DNA of 64,000 nt, from the NCBI GenBank assembly GCA_965221545.1, contig OZ244901.1, positions 2,976,001 to 3,040,000 of the forward strand. Reading direction: 5' to 3'. This DNA comes from JAJEFO01 sp022819605 (GTDB lineage Bacteria; Pseudomonadota; Alphaproteobacteria; Rhodobacterales; Rhodobacteraceae). The notes below the pieces were generated by a model that saw nothing but the letters and a program-made list of their open reading frames with translations, had not been told where the DNA came from and searched no databases. Below, one piece after another: positions 17,584-25,884 of this stretch (within the stretch, counting starts at the first letter, position 1; each line of letters opens with the position of its first letter). A program made the translations under genes and the position numbers.

Positions 17584-18738
17584 TCACGACTTCAATGCCG
17601 CGCGCCGCTGGCGCCACTGATCGAGAACGACGGCAGCAACGATTATTCCGCCCTTGACCATTTCCTGATAGAAGGCGTCCAGCTTGAGATACGTGAAGCC
17701 GGAAATGATCACGCCGAATATCATGGCGCCGAGCACCGTGCCGATGATCGAGCCGCGGCCGCCGGCGAGCGACACGCCACCGATCACCGCCATCGCGATT
17801 GCATCAAGTTCGTAAACAAAACCCATTCCGGCCTGCGCGGTCACGTTGCGCGATGTCAGGAGTATCGCCGCGAATCCCGCAAGCATGCCCGCGATCGCGT
17901 AGACCATGACTTTCTGCCACGCCACGTTGATGCCCGACATGCGCGCCGCATCCTCGTTGGATCCGATCGCATAGGTGTGCTTTCCATATACGGTGTATTT
18001 CATGATGAAGTGGAAGAGCACCGCGAGCAGAAGGAAGTAGATCGCCGGATTCTGGCCGTCGAAGACCTGCGTCACGATCCAGCTTTCCGAAAACGCGCCG
18101 AAGGTCAGGCCGTCCACCAGGTTCCCGTTCGAGATCGCCGCATATTCGTCGGTCGGAAAGGAAATCGGATTGCCGCGCGACCACCACTTGGCAACTCCAC
18201 GCGCGCTCACCATCATGCCGAGCGTCGCAATGAACGGTGGAATCCGGGTATAGGCGATCAGCATCCCGTTGATCGATCCGGCAATCAATCCGCATCCCAG
18301 TCCGACCGCGATCGGCACGAGAATCGGCAGGTCCATTGCCCACGGACCGAATATCGCTTTCGGGTTGGGGTTGCCGTTCACAAGTTCGGTCTGGGCGAAA
18401 CTCATCGAGATCATTGCCGTCGCGCCAACGATCGAGCCCGAACTCAGGTCAATCCCTCCCGTGATGATGACCTGCGTGACCCCTAGCGCGATGATCCCGA
18501 TGATCGAGACCTGGAGAATGATGATCTTGATCCGCGCCATGTTCAGGACCGTGCCGTCACGTCCCGTATTGAAGTCGAAGAGCATGCTTTGGCCCTTCAT
18601 GTAGGGAAGCAGTTGCCCCAAGGCCTCGAAGATCAGGACTATCAGTACAAGCGCGATGAAGATGTTGACTTCGTTCGGCCAGGCCCGTTTCGACTTGTCG
18701 AAGGCAAGGCCGCCGGTGCCATGGGATGTATCAGCCAT
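17584..18738 (-). CDS. sugar ABC transporter permease (RbsC/FrcC type)
   Basis: A 384-residue permease of the ribose/xylose family with about ten membrane segments. Family motifs include GVTQVIITGGIDLSSGSIVG, PPFIATLGMMVSARGVA, YAIGSNEDAARMSGINV, and ELDAIAMAVIGGVSLAGGRGSIIGTVLGA, the last being the conserved cytoplasmic loop near the C-terminus. ATG 18738 follows a GGAGCGG-like ribosome binding site. It lies between its binding protein (upstream) and ATPase (downstream) and would form a homodimeric channel. Confidence 0.9.
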   Translation of the reverse strand: MADTSHGTGGLAFDKSKRAWPNEVNIFIALVLIVLIFEALGQLLPYMKGQSMLFDFNTGRDGTVLNMARIKIIILQVSIIGIIALGVTQVIITGGIDLSSGSIVGATAMISMSFAQTELVNGNPNPKAIFGPWAMDLPILVPIAVGLGCGLIAGSINGMLIAYTRIPPFIATLGMMVSARGVAKWWSRGNPISFPTDEYAAISNGNLVDGLTFGAFSESWIVTQVFDGQNPAIYFLLLAVLFHFIMKYTVYGKHTYAIGSNEDAARMSGINVAWQKVMVYAIAGMLAGFAAILLTSRNVTAQAGMGFVYELDAIAMAVIGGVSLAGGRGSIIGTVLGAMIFGVIISGFTYLKLDAFYQEMVKGGIIVAAVVLDQWRQRRAALKS

Positions 18739-18789
18739 GTTCCGCTCCCGTGGATCGTCACGTCCCGGACGCAACAGTCCGGAATTCAC

Positions 18790-18812
18790 GGGGCGGCATT
18801 GGCTGCCGCCCC
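18790..18812 (-). other. stem-loop between binding-protein and permease genes
   Basis: A perfect 9-bp GC-rich stem (GGGGCGGCA paired with TGCCGCCCC) with a 5-base loop lies 12 bases beyond the binding-protein stop, in the 86-base gap before the permease gene. No T-run follows in the direction of transcription. This looks like an mRNA-stabilising or partial-attenuation hairpin that keeps binding-protein expression above permease expression. Confidence 0.65.
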
Positions 18813-18824
18813 GCATTCGGAAAC

Positions 18825-19763
18825 TCAGTTCTTGTCGAGGAAGTCACCGATGTTGTCTGGCGTAACCAGCTTGAACGGAATGTAGACTTTCTGGTCAACA
18901 TCCTCGCCGTTCACCAGTGCGATGGCGGTGTCCACCGATCCTGCACCCTGCCCGAAGGCATCCTGGAAAACGGTCACGTCCAGTTCGCCGGCCTGCATCG
19001 CGACCAGAGCGTCCTGGGTCGCGTCCACGCCGCCAACTTCGACGTCGGCCATGTCGATTCCCGCCGCCTTCATGGCCTGGATCGCACCGATGGCCATTTC
19101 GTCGTTGTTGGCGATGACGAAGTCGAAGTCCTCGCCCGCGGAAAGCCAGTTTGTCATCAGGGACTGTGCCTCGTCGCGGCTCCAGTTGGCGGTCTGCTCG
19201 TCGATCAGCGTCATGAAGTTGCACATGTCCATGCCAATGACGTCATGCACGTCCTTTGACCGCTGAACTGCAGCCTGGTTCGAGAGCTGGCCGTTCATCA
19301 GGTAGCCCATGGCACCGCCCGCCTTTCCTGCGGCGCGCAGGTTGCGGCAGATCTGGAAGGCCTCGAGCGTGCCGGACTCGATCTCGTTCGACGCAACGAA
19401 CGCCTGCGTCGACGGGAGATCATTCACGTTGTCTGGCTCGCGATTGACGTAGACGAGCGGCACGTCACCGGCAGCAGCCGACACTGCGGCACCCGCGGAC
19501 GTGTCGACAATGTTGACGATAATTGCGTCAACGCCCGAAGCGACGAAGTTCTTCACCTGGTCAATCTGCTTGCCGATGTCGTCGGTAGCATCCTCAACCT
19601 GAAGATTGACGCCGTCCATCGATCCGGCGTGATCAACCATGCCGTTCCGCATCACGGTCAGGAAGTTGTCGTCGAAACGCGCGATCGATGCACCGAGGTC
19701 CTGCCCGATGGCGCTTGTTGCCATGAGCGTGGCGACACCCGCCGCAACTATTGATTTCTTCAT
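18825..19763 (-). CDS. sugar ABC transporter periplasmic binding protein (RbsB-like)
   Basis: A 312-residue type 1 periplasmic binding protein. Its signal peptide (MKKSIVAAGVATLMATSAIGQ) is followed by a start motif FDDNFLTVMRNGMVDHA, a hinge motif NFVASGVDAIIVNIVDTSAG, and FDFVIANNDEMAIGAIQAMKAAG typical of ribose/galactose binding proteins. ATG 19763 follows AGGGAGGATATCC. It heads the three-gene importer operon. The ligand is probably a pentose, hexose or sugar alcohol. A LacI-type palindrome lies 241 bases upstream, suggesting sugar-responsive control. Confidence 0.9.
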   Translation of the reverse strand: MKKSIVAAGVATLMATSAIGQDLGASIARFDDNFLTVMRNGMVDHAGSMDGVNLQVEDATDDIGKQIDQVKNFVASGVDAIIVNIVDTSAGAAVSAAAGDVPLVYVNREPDNVNDLPSTQAFVASNEIESGTLEAFQICRNLRAAGKAGGAMGYLMNGQLSNQAAVQRSKDVHDVIGMDMCNFMTLIDEQTANWSRDEAQSLMTNWLSAGEDFDFVIANNDEMAIGAIQAMKAAGIDMADVEVGGVDATQDALVAMQAGELDVTVFQDAFGQGAGSVDTAIALVNGEDVDQKVYIPFKLVTPDNIGDFLDKN

Positions 19764-20003
19764 GGATATCCTCCCTTTAAATGGGTGTCCGGCGCACCCG
19801 TTACCTGCCGGAATCGTGCCCCTCCTTCATGCCACGTGGGACTGAAAGGTCGAAGCAAAAATGGAGTGAAACGTCAGTGCTTCGGGACTGCTCAACTTCA
19901 CGCAATGTCTGGTGGCAGTGTTCACTCCACAGCATACACAATCCCGCAAGCAACTCTCGTCCCCCCCATTTCGCGACGGCAGTCTACCTTCCGATTCCAC
20001 TTT

Positions 20004-20017
20004 TGCAACCGGTTGCA
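20004..20017. promoter_or_regulatory. LacI/GalR-type operator palindrome
   Basis: TGCAACCGGTTGCA is a perfect 14-bp palindrome with the central CG and flanking A/T pattern of LacI/GalR-family operators. It lies upstream of the sugar importer operon, the kind of gene such repressors control. No LacI-family gene is in the window, so the repressor would be encoded elsewhere. Confidence 0.65.
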
Positions 20018-20211
20018 TTTTCCCGAGCAGAGCAGTTTCGTTCTTATCTCGCGTCCAATGCGGGCGCGATTGCGTGCTACTGAACTTCGTCCGGCGCGAA
20101 ACGGAACGCGCCACGGCGTCGAACTGCCCGCGCAAGAGCAACGGTTCCCGGCACCAGGAGTGGCAATGCAGCCTCAGCGACTCCTTCCGGGCCCGCGAAC
20201 GAACCGTGTCA

Positions 20212-20247
20212 CCAGTCAGGCGCTCCCGAAGCGGGCCTTCTGACTGG
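20212..20247 (-). terminator. inverted repeat after the multicopper oxidase gene, possible terminator
   Basis: CCAGTCAG and CTGACTGG form a perfect 8-bp outer stem enclosing 20 bases that contain a smaller CCCG/CGGG stem. It lies 65-100 bases past the stop of the minus-strand multicopper oxidase gene. No T-run follows, so an intrinsic terminator role is uncertain; it may protect the mRNA 3' end. Confidence 0.4.
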
Positions 20248-20311
20248 ATGGTTGCACTGCCGACCAGCAGCAGGTTCTGGTGCGCAAGCGCCCAGAGGCG
20301 CCGGATGCACG

Positions 20312-21808
20312 TCACCCGGTGACCTCGACCGTCTGCATCATTCCCAAGTCTTCGTGGCGCAGGATGTGACAATGGATGACGAATTTGCCGGTGAAAGTTT
20401 CGAATCGTGTACGAAACGTGATCGAGCCGGGACCGTCGCCATAACTGTATGGCAGAGCGACCGTATCCTGCCAGCGGCGCAATGGATCGTCTTCAGTCAG
20501 TTCGATGCCATTGATGTGAGTAACAAAAAACGGATTGACATGGATGTGGAAGGCGTGGACTCCACCCGTATTGTTGTAGATTGTCCACTCTTCCTTGGTG
20601 CCAAGCGGAATGCTGTGCTTGACTTCCCCGTCGTACGCTTGACCATCAATTCTGAATTGAGGTGAAAACGTGATCTCGCGTCTGAATCGCGACACTTCGG
20701 CAATCGGTTTCAATCCAGGACCTGGCAGAGCGTCATCGTCCGACCAAGCTGAATTTACCGGTTTTCCGGCCACTTCGATCTTGAATTCAGATGCAATTGC
20801 CCCGCTCAAGCCGAGGGCTTCCCGTACTTCGCGAATGACGGGATTTGAGAATGAGCCGCCTTTTGAATCACGCGGTACGCGCACGATAAAGTCGGTTCGG
20901 TTGCCTGGCGCGAGCGCAGCAGGATTCAGCCAGGGTTCATCGTCGTTTCCCTGATCGACCCTGATACGCCTGTGCAGAGTCAATCCGTCAAAGGCGATTT
21001 GGTAGATCTCCAGCCCCGTCACACTTGTGCGAAGGTAGGCAAAGGAGTTGCCTATCGCTTGGGCATTGATGACTCTCCATCGCTGCACTTCGCCCGGGCG
21101 CATCGTGATCGTGGGGTCTATGATTCCCCCTCCCGCCGGATCGGTCAGCACCAAGCCCTGATTCATGATCATCAGGATCTTCTCGCTGGCTCGTGCGATG
21201 TAATTTGGCATCACCCCGGGGCGGTCGCGGATGACCAGAGGTCCCGACAAACCCGCTGCAACCTGTTGAAATGTCGAACCGTGTTTGTGGGCGTGGTACC
21301 AGAAAGTGCCCGATGGATGATCCGCACCCGTTTCAAAGCGGAACTTGTTTCGGTGCCATCTGAATGTTTTGGGACTGTTGCCACTGCCCTTGGCGCAAGG
21401 CACGACCTGGTCCTTTGGCACGACCCTGACAAAAACGTTGTCGGCATCAAATCGACCCGAAGAATCTGTGGTCGGAGAGACATGCAGCCCGTGCGTGTGA
21501 AGGTTCGTCGTATTTGCCCCGTGAAACGCATTGTGGTTGTCAGTGCAGTCGTCATGCAAGGCCGGCAAATCGTTGATCAGGTGCACATCAATCGTGTCAC
21601 CGGGATTTGCCACGATGGTTGGCCCAGGCGAAAGCCCATTGTAGGTTGGTCGGCCGTTCACCTCTTGCACTCTCAGCGTCAGGTCCGTCCTGCCTACGGC
21701 TTGGCCCTCCGAAATTGCAGCCGTCCCATTCCCAGCACTTAGCAAGGATGTCACGCCAAACGCGGCAGAGCCTCGCAACACCGAACGCCGAGAAAGGACA
21801 GGCATCAT
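20312..21808 (-). CDS. Tat-exported multicopper oxidase
   Basis: A 498-residue periplasmic multicopper oxidase. A twin-arginine signal (LSRRSVLRGSAAFGV) begins the protein. All four copper-binding motifs are present: HTHGLH, WYHAHKHG, HAFHIHVNPF and HCHILRHEDLGMM, the last with the Cys and axial Met of the type 1 site, so the enzyme should be active. ATG 21808 overlaps the stop of the upstream lectin-like gene (ATGA), showing translational coupling; a frame extension to 21853 would spoil the Tat signal. Copper tolerance, phenol oxidation or metal oxidation are possible roles; no copper efflux gene adjoins it. Confidence 0.9.
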   Translation of the reverse strand: MMPVLSRRSVLRGSAAFGVTSLLSAGNGTAAISEGQAVGRTDLTLRVQEVNGRPTYNGLSPGPTIVANPGDTIDVHLINDLPALHDDCTDNHNAFHGANTTNLHTHGLHVSPTTDSSGRFDADNVFVRVVPKDQVVPCAKGSGNSPKTFRWHRNKFRFETGADHPSGTFWYHAHKHGSTFQQVAAGLSGPLVIRDRPGVMPNYIARASEKILMIMNQGLVLTDPAGGGIIDPTITMRPGEVQRWRVINAQAIGNSFAYLRTSVTGLEIYQIAFDGLTLHRRIRVDQGNDDEPWLNPAALAPGNRTDFIVRVPRDSKGGSFSNPVIREVREALGLSGAIASEFKIEVAGKPVNSAWSDDDALPGPGLKPIAEVSRFRREITFSPQFRIDGQAYDGEVKHSIPLGTKEEWTIYNNTGGVHAFHIHVNPFFVTHINGIELTEDDPLRRWQDTVALPYSYGDGPGSITFRTRFETFTGKFVIHCHILRHEDLGMMQTVEVTG

Positions 21809-22335
21809 TGCCGGACAATCCATTGCTGGAACCGGATATGTGTTTCTGAACACTCAGAGAATCGAAGATTCCGTGACATGAAGGGACCCGCCGAACGGCT
21901 GTCGGCACCGACGCTCAGGCAACTTGTTTCGTCTTCCGATGGACGGATTGTCATGGAATCTGGATCGTAAGTGAACCTTTGTGCACTGGCCGACGCATCG
22001 CAATCAACTAGGCCGAGCGGTTCAGTCGGATCTTCCGGATGCAGATTCGCCATGCACTTTTCTTCGAAGGCAACCGACACGATTTGACCAGTGGTCTCAT
22101 CATAGCGAAACTGCACGTCTCCGCCCCGCGGTTTGCACGAGTGGGCATGCAAGCGATCTGACAGCCCGCGCCCAATCGTGTCGATGCACCATCCAAGACT
22201 ATCGGCCTCGTCCAAATTGTCTGCCAGGTGAATGACGGGTGCTGGTGTCCGGAGATCGGGCGGAGCGGCATTTGCCGCAGTGACAGCTACAAGCAATACC
22301 GCCGCTGCAAACAAGAATTTCGGTAGTTGGCGCAT
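21805..22335 (-). CDS. secreted ricin-B-lectin-like (beta-trefoil) protein
   Basis: A 176-residue protein with a signal peptide (MRQLPKFLFAAAVLLVAVTAANA) followed by two or so repeats of beta-trefoil type: SLGWCIDTIGRG and LGLVDCDASASAQRFTYD, then SCLSVGADSRSAG and FSECSETHIRFQQWIV with a QxW-like end. Paired cysteines fit an exported protein. ATG 22335 follows GGAGAG. Its stop overlaps the start of the Tat-exported multicopper oxidase, so the two proteins are made together and probably work together, for example by docking the oxidase to a glycan or matrix. That role is inference. Confidence 0.65.
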   Translation of the reverse strand: MRQLPKFLFAAAVLLVAVTAANAAPPDLRTPAPVIHLADNLDEADSLGWCIDTIGRGLSDRLHAHSCKPRGGDVQFRYDETTGQIVSVAFEEKCMANLHPEDPTEPLGLVDCDASASAQRFTYDPDSMTIRPSEDETSCLSVGADSRSAGPFMSRNLRFSECSETHIRFQQWIVRQ

Positions 22336-22550
22336 GTGTCTCTCCATTGAATTTGTAACGACCGCTTCCGATTTATACGCATTTGAATGGTCAGTCCGTC
22401 GCAAATTGTCTTCGGCAGGCGGGAAGCATTCATGTCCGTGGCGTGCAAAATCGGATGCGATTTGGCCAGGCGCGATGTTCAAACTCTTTGTGCTCGTGCG
22501 GGTAGCTCATGCCTTTCGGAAAATCTTGTCCGGTCAAGCGTGCGAACTTG

Positions 22551-23008
22551 CCAAGCACTGCTGCTGGTCGGCGCCCTGGCCATTCAAGCGATGCTCTGCC
22601 AAGGAAGAACCTTCTCTCGACATTGCACAGCTCTTCCGCTGTGCCGTTCTCTGTGACGACGATGGATTCCGTTGTCTCCAAGCCTCAGCCATCCACCCGC
22701 TGGCCCTGCAAAAAGTGAAGTGACAAGTCATGTCCGGTTGAAGCACGGTTTCATCGGCAGGGCGGATCAACACGGTGCGTTCGCCCCAATCCGATGGGTA
22801 GTCCACGCCGATCGGGTAGCCGTAGCGCCCGCCGCGATCAATGCCGACCTTGACCAGTTCGCCAACCAGCGCATTTGCGACATCGCAGGCGCGGTTGCCG
22901 ACGCGCGCAGCAGCCAGATGGGAGTTTAGGTCCGCCAACAGAGCTTGAGAGGCATCCAGCATGATCTGAGGCGGCTAGCACAGAAAGATCGAGCGGCACA
23001 ACGGCGCG
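22551..23008 (-). pseudogene. decayed 3' fragment of an ectoine hydrolase (doeA) copy
   Basis: On the minus strand this segment reads IMLDASQALLADLNSHLAAARVGNRACDVAN and DYPSDWGERTVLIRPADETVLQPDMT, closely matching the C-terminal third of the intact DoeA protein encoded at 33315-34508. It carries an in-frame TAG just upstream of IMLDASQ, and a frameshift near 22710 after which the matching residues (ETTESIVVTENGTAEELCNVERRFFLG) continue in another frame. Nucleotide similarity continues about 40 bases past the normal stop codon. The 5' two thirds of the gene are absent. It is therefore a truncated, decaying duplicate. Confidence 0.85.
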
Positions 23009-23424
23009 CCAATCGCGCTGACTTGCTCGTGGACTTCGGCCTTTACCTGGGACGAATACCAACGATCTCGACGGTGACGTGAAAACCATGTCGAGTTCTC
23101 GCCGTTTTCTCGACGGCGTTTTCGGAACATCGCAGTGCCTTGGTCTGGAGTTCTTCATCCCTGGGATCGATGTCGGACACGAGGCACGGGAAGTTCCGAA
23201 TTGCGTAAATGACTGCATTGTACGCTGGCAGGCTTCACCCGAGCAGATCGTCCGCAGTTCCGCGAATTTCCGTTCAACGGGCCACGCGCAACGAATGAGA
23301 TGTGCAGGTCGATCCTGACCACCGCGGTGTCGGCGGCCTTCGCGGCAGTGCCGGAATTGGCAGCGTCTGCACAACTTGCCGCGCGAGTCGATCGCTCAAT
23401 CCTCGACCTTTGCCGTTCGAGGAA
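23009..23424. other. gap between doeA fragment and regulator gene, nothing recognised
   Basis: About 415 bases without a supported gene. Short open frames on both strands have no recognisable family features. It may hold further decayed sequence from the event that left the doeA fragment. Confidence 0.4.
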
Positions 23425-24453
23425 TTACCTGACTCGCCGATAGGTCGAACTGTCGAAATTCGACTGCTCGTTGGGGATGATTCCGGACTTGAACGCTCTC
23501 GGTGACTTCCCGAACCTCTGCTTGAAACGGCGGCTGAAATGGGCCGCGTCCGAAAAGCCGCATTCGAAGGCGACCTGCGCGATTGCCTTTTTGGTGTTGA
23601 GCAGCTGCCATCGTGCGTGATCCAGTCGCAGATTGATCCAGAATGCCAAAGGTGGCTGTTTCGCGTGGCGAAGAAACAGCCGGTTGAGCTGCGAAACACT
23701 GATGCCGATCGTGTCCGCGACTGCAGCAATCGTTGTCGAGTTCGGCAACTGCTCCCGCATCAGTTGAACTGCCGCCTCGACCCTCCAGTCGCCGCAGTTG
23801 TCGAGGTCGTCACCCGGGGTTCGGGGCATGTGGAAGGAACTCCGGTGCTGATCCACGCTCATTTCCGTCAGGCCCTTGAGGGCACGTGCCCGGCCGAGAT
23901 GGCGTGACAAAAGCTCAATCGCCAGGTCGATCGACGCGGTGCCGCCCGGACTGGTAAAGACCCGCCCGTCTTCAACAAAGATCTCTCGGCTGGTGATGTT
24001 CACGTTGGGGTAGCGCTCGAGGAAATCCCGCCTGTGGCGCTGATGCACGACGACCCGCTTGCCTTCGGTCAGCCCGGCCTGGGCGACGACGAAGCTGCCG
24101 GTGCAGAGCCCGACAACCGAACCTCCGGCGGCATAGTAGTCCCTGATGAAGGCAAGTGTTTGCGCCGGTGTATCGTCGATCTCCGACATCACGTTGCCGC
24201 CGATTATGACAAGGTAGTTGGGAGGGCAGTCACGGAGATCCTCGAATTTCAGTTCGGGCTCCACATTGATTCCGGCGCTCGACGGCACCGGTTCGGAGCT
24301 GGGCCCCACGATGTTCCAGCCGCAGTAAATTTGCCCGTTTCGATTGTTGTCGTCAGCCGCGTGGCGCAGCGTGTCGACGAACCCGCTGAGTGCGAGAATC
24401 GCGAATGTCGGCCGCATTGTCAGCGCGAACTGGAGATCGGGTTTCGCAATCAT
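23425..24453 (-). CDS. GlxA-type transcriptional regulator (DJ-1/PfpI domain plus AraC HTH)
   Basis: A 342-residue regulator. Residues about 10-190 form a DJ-1/PfpI-like amidotransferase-fold sensor (YLVIIGGNV, GSVVGLCTGSFVVAQAGLTEGK). Residues about 235-335 form an AraC-type double helix-turn-helix (STTIAAVADTIGISVSQLNRLFLRH and AIAQVAFECGFSDAAHFSRRFKQRFGKSPRAF). Known relatives sense carnitine, glycine betaine, sarcosine or arginine. It is divergent from a proline racemase family gene that heads a catabolic and TRAP transporter cluster, its probable target. ATG 24453 follows GGAG; the frame runs on to 24501 without family resemblance. Confidence 0.9.
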   Translation of the reverse strand: MIAKPDLQFALTMRPTFAILALSGFVDTLRHAADDNNRNGQIYCGWNIVGPSSEPVPSSAGINVEPELKFEDLRDCPPNYLVIIGGNVMSEIDDTPAQTLAFIRDYYAAGGSVVGLCTGSFVVAQAGLTEGKRVVVHQRHRRDFLERYPNVNITSREIFVEDGRVFTSPGGTASIDLAIELLSRHLGRARALKGLTEMSVDQHRSSFHMPRTPGDDLDNCGDWRVEAAVQLMREQLPNSTTIAAVADTIGISVSQLNRLFLRHAKQPPLAFWINLRLDHARWQLLNTKKAIAQVAFECGFSDAAHFSRRFKQRFGKSPRAFKSGIIPNEQSNFDSSTYRRVR

Positions 24454-24514
24454 GCGGCTTTCTCCGAAACCTGAAGGTGGCGGATGTTGTGCATGGATCA
24501 TGCAGGTAATTGCT

Positions 24515-24552
24515 TGTTACGTTCAAGTTTGCAAGAGCGCGTGCCCGTAACA
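24515..24552. promoter_or_regulatory. inverted repeat in the regulator/racemase divergent region
   Basis: TGTTACG at 24515-24521 and CGTAACA at 24546-24552 are perfect inverted copies whose centres are 31 bases apart, about three helical turns. They lie between the divergent GlxA-type regulator and the proline racemase family gene, so they could be the regulator's half-sites. Assignment is inference. Confidence 0.4.
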
Positions 24553-24599
24553 TCCGGGGAAATCGCATCTTCAGGTGATCGCGAAACCTACGCGCCCGA

Positions 24600-25640
24600 A
24601 TGGGAGAACGCAAATTGAACTTCGTTCGTGAACTCGAAGTCCTCGGCGTGCATGCGGAGGGGGAGATCGGAAGGGTCATCCTCTCCGGAGCGCCCAAAAT
24701 TCCCGGCTCCACGATGGTCGAAAAGATGGACTACATCAACAACGAGGATGACGAGATCCTTCGCCTGGCGCTCTACGAACCACGCGGAGCGTCCCAAATG
24801 ACCATCAACCTGCTGATGCCGCCGACGTCGAGGAGTGCCGACATGGGGTTCATTCCCATGCAGGCGGACGGCGCACATGCAATGTCAGGGTCCAATGCCA
24901 TGTGCGTAGCGACCGCACTGCTTGAAACCGGCGCTTTGACGATGCGGGAACCGGAATCTGTCGTGGTACTCGACACGCCGGCCGGTTTGGTCCGTGCCCG
25001 TGCGAACTGCCGGAACGGCAAAGTGGAACGCGTCGAGATCGACATGCCTGCCAGCTTTGTCGAACATCTTGATTATCCGGTGGAAGTGGAAGGGGTCGGA
25101 ACACTCGCGGTGGATGTGGCATTCGGCGGCTGCTACTTCGCCCTGATCGACGCTGGGTCGCTTGGCTTCGAAATTGCCCGGCACGAAGCTCGTGACCTCG
25201 TAGACATGGGCAACAGGATCAAAACAGCCGCCGTCGAGCAGATTGCCGTGAATCACCCGACGATTCCGGCGTTCGGTCGCGTCGAATATCCCATGTTCGT
25301 GGCCGGACAGGGAAAATCGATCATCAACGCCACGGTGATCTACCCGGGGCGCCTTGACCGTTCTCCCTGCGGGACCGGTACCGTGGCCCGAATGGCCGTG
25401 ATGCACGCACGAGGCGAGATCGGCATCAACGAGGTCGTCTCCTCCAGATCCATCATCGGCAGCGAATTCAGGACCCGAATCTACAAGCTTGCAAGATGCG
25501 GTCACCGCCGGGCCGTCAAGCCGACGCTGTCCGGTCGCGCCTGGATCTACGGGAGCATGAAGCTGGGTGCCCATCCGCTGGATCCATACCCGCTGGGATT
25601 CACGTTGTCCGACACATGGGGAACAGGCACGCCCCGCTGA
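24600..25640 (+). CDS. proline racemase family enzyme, Ser/Cys type (hydroxyproline epimerase or dehydratase-like)
   Basis: A 346-residue protein with the family fold repeated twice. At the first active-site position the usual Cys is a Ser (AMSGSNAMC, Ser96); the second, DRSPCGTGT, keeps Cys257. Classical proline racemase and 4-hydroxyproline epimerase have two Cys, and trans-3-hydroxyproline dehydratase has Cys/Thr. Ser/Cys members exist and handle hydroxyprolines, but their reaction cannot be fixed from sequence. ATG 24600 is taken; TTG 24615 with GGGAGA upstream is a credible alternative. A TRAP transporter lies downstream and probably imports the substrate. Confidence 0.85.
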   Translation: MGERKLNFVRELEVLGVHAEGEIGRVILSGAPKIPGSTMVEKMDYINNEDDEILRLALYEPRGASQMTINLLMPPTSRSADMGFIPMQADGAHAMSGSNAMCVATALLETGALTMREPESVVVLDTPAGLVRARANCRNGKVERVEIDMPASFVEHLDYPVEVEGVGTLAVDVAFGGCYFALIDAGSLGFEIARHEARDLVDMGNRIKTAAVEQIAVNHPTIPAFGRVEYPMFVAGQGKSIINATVIYPGRLDRSPCGTGTVARMAVMHARGEIGINEVVSSRSIIGSEFRTRIYKLARCGHRRAVKPTLSGRAWIYGSMKLGAHPLDPYPLGFTLSDTWGTGTPR

Positions 25641-25884
25641 ACTCCTAAACCTGGGAGAGCGTGCTGCACCGACACGGGAGTTGAACGGAGTCTGCCGGCA
25701 GTGTTGGCAGGGTCGCGCCGCTCTGTCGGGCAACCGGCATCCGACACGCATCAAAATCCTCAATTGCGATTAAAATCAACACTTTTTTGCGCGATTCATT
25801 CAATAACTGTTGGGGAAACAGGGATTAACTGAAGGTGGTTTTCATCCTGTGACCAACTCGCCAAGAGAAAAGGAGGAATAGGAG

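Larger units (their letters stand above)
19764..20311. other. intergenic region upstream of the ribose-type ABC operon
   Basis: About 550 bases between the binding-protein start and the end of the multicopper oxidase gene. It contains a LacI-type palindrome (20004-20017) and a long inverted repeat (20212-20247). No frame in it looks coding on either strand. Confidence 0.6.

Noticed and set aside
22963..23374. minus-strand Arg/Cys-rich frame beyond the doeA fragment
   Set aside because: It runs from the decayed doeA fragment into unrelated sequence and has no coherent protein features.
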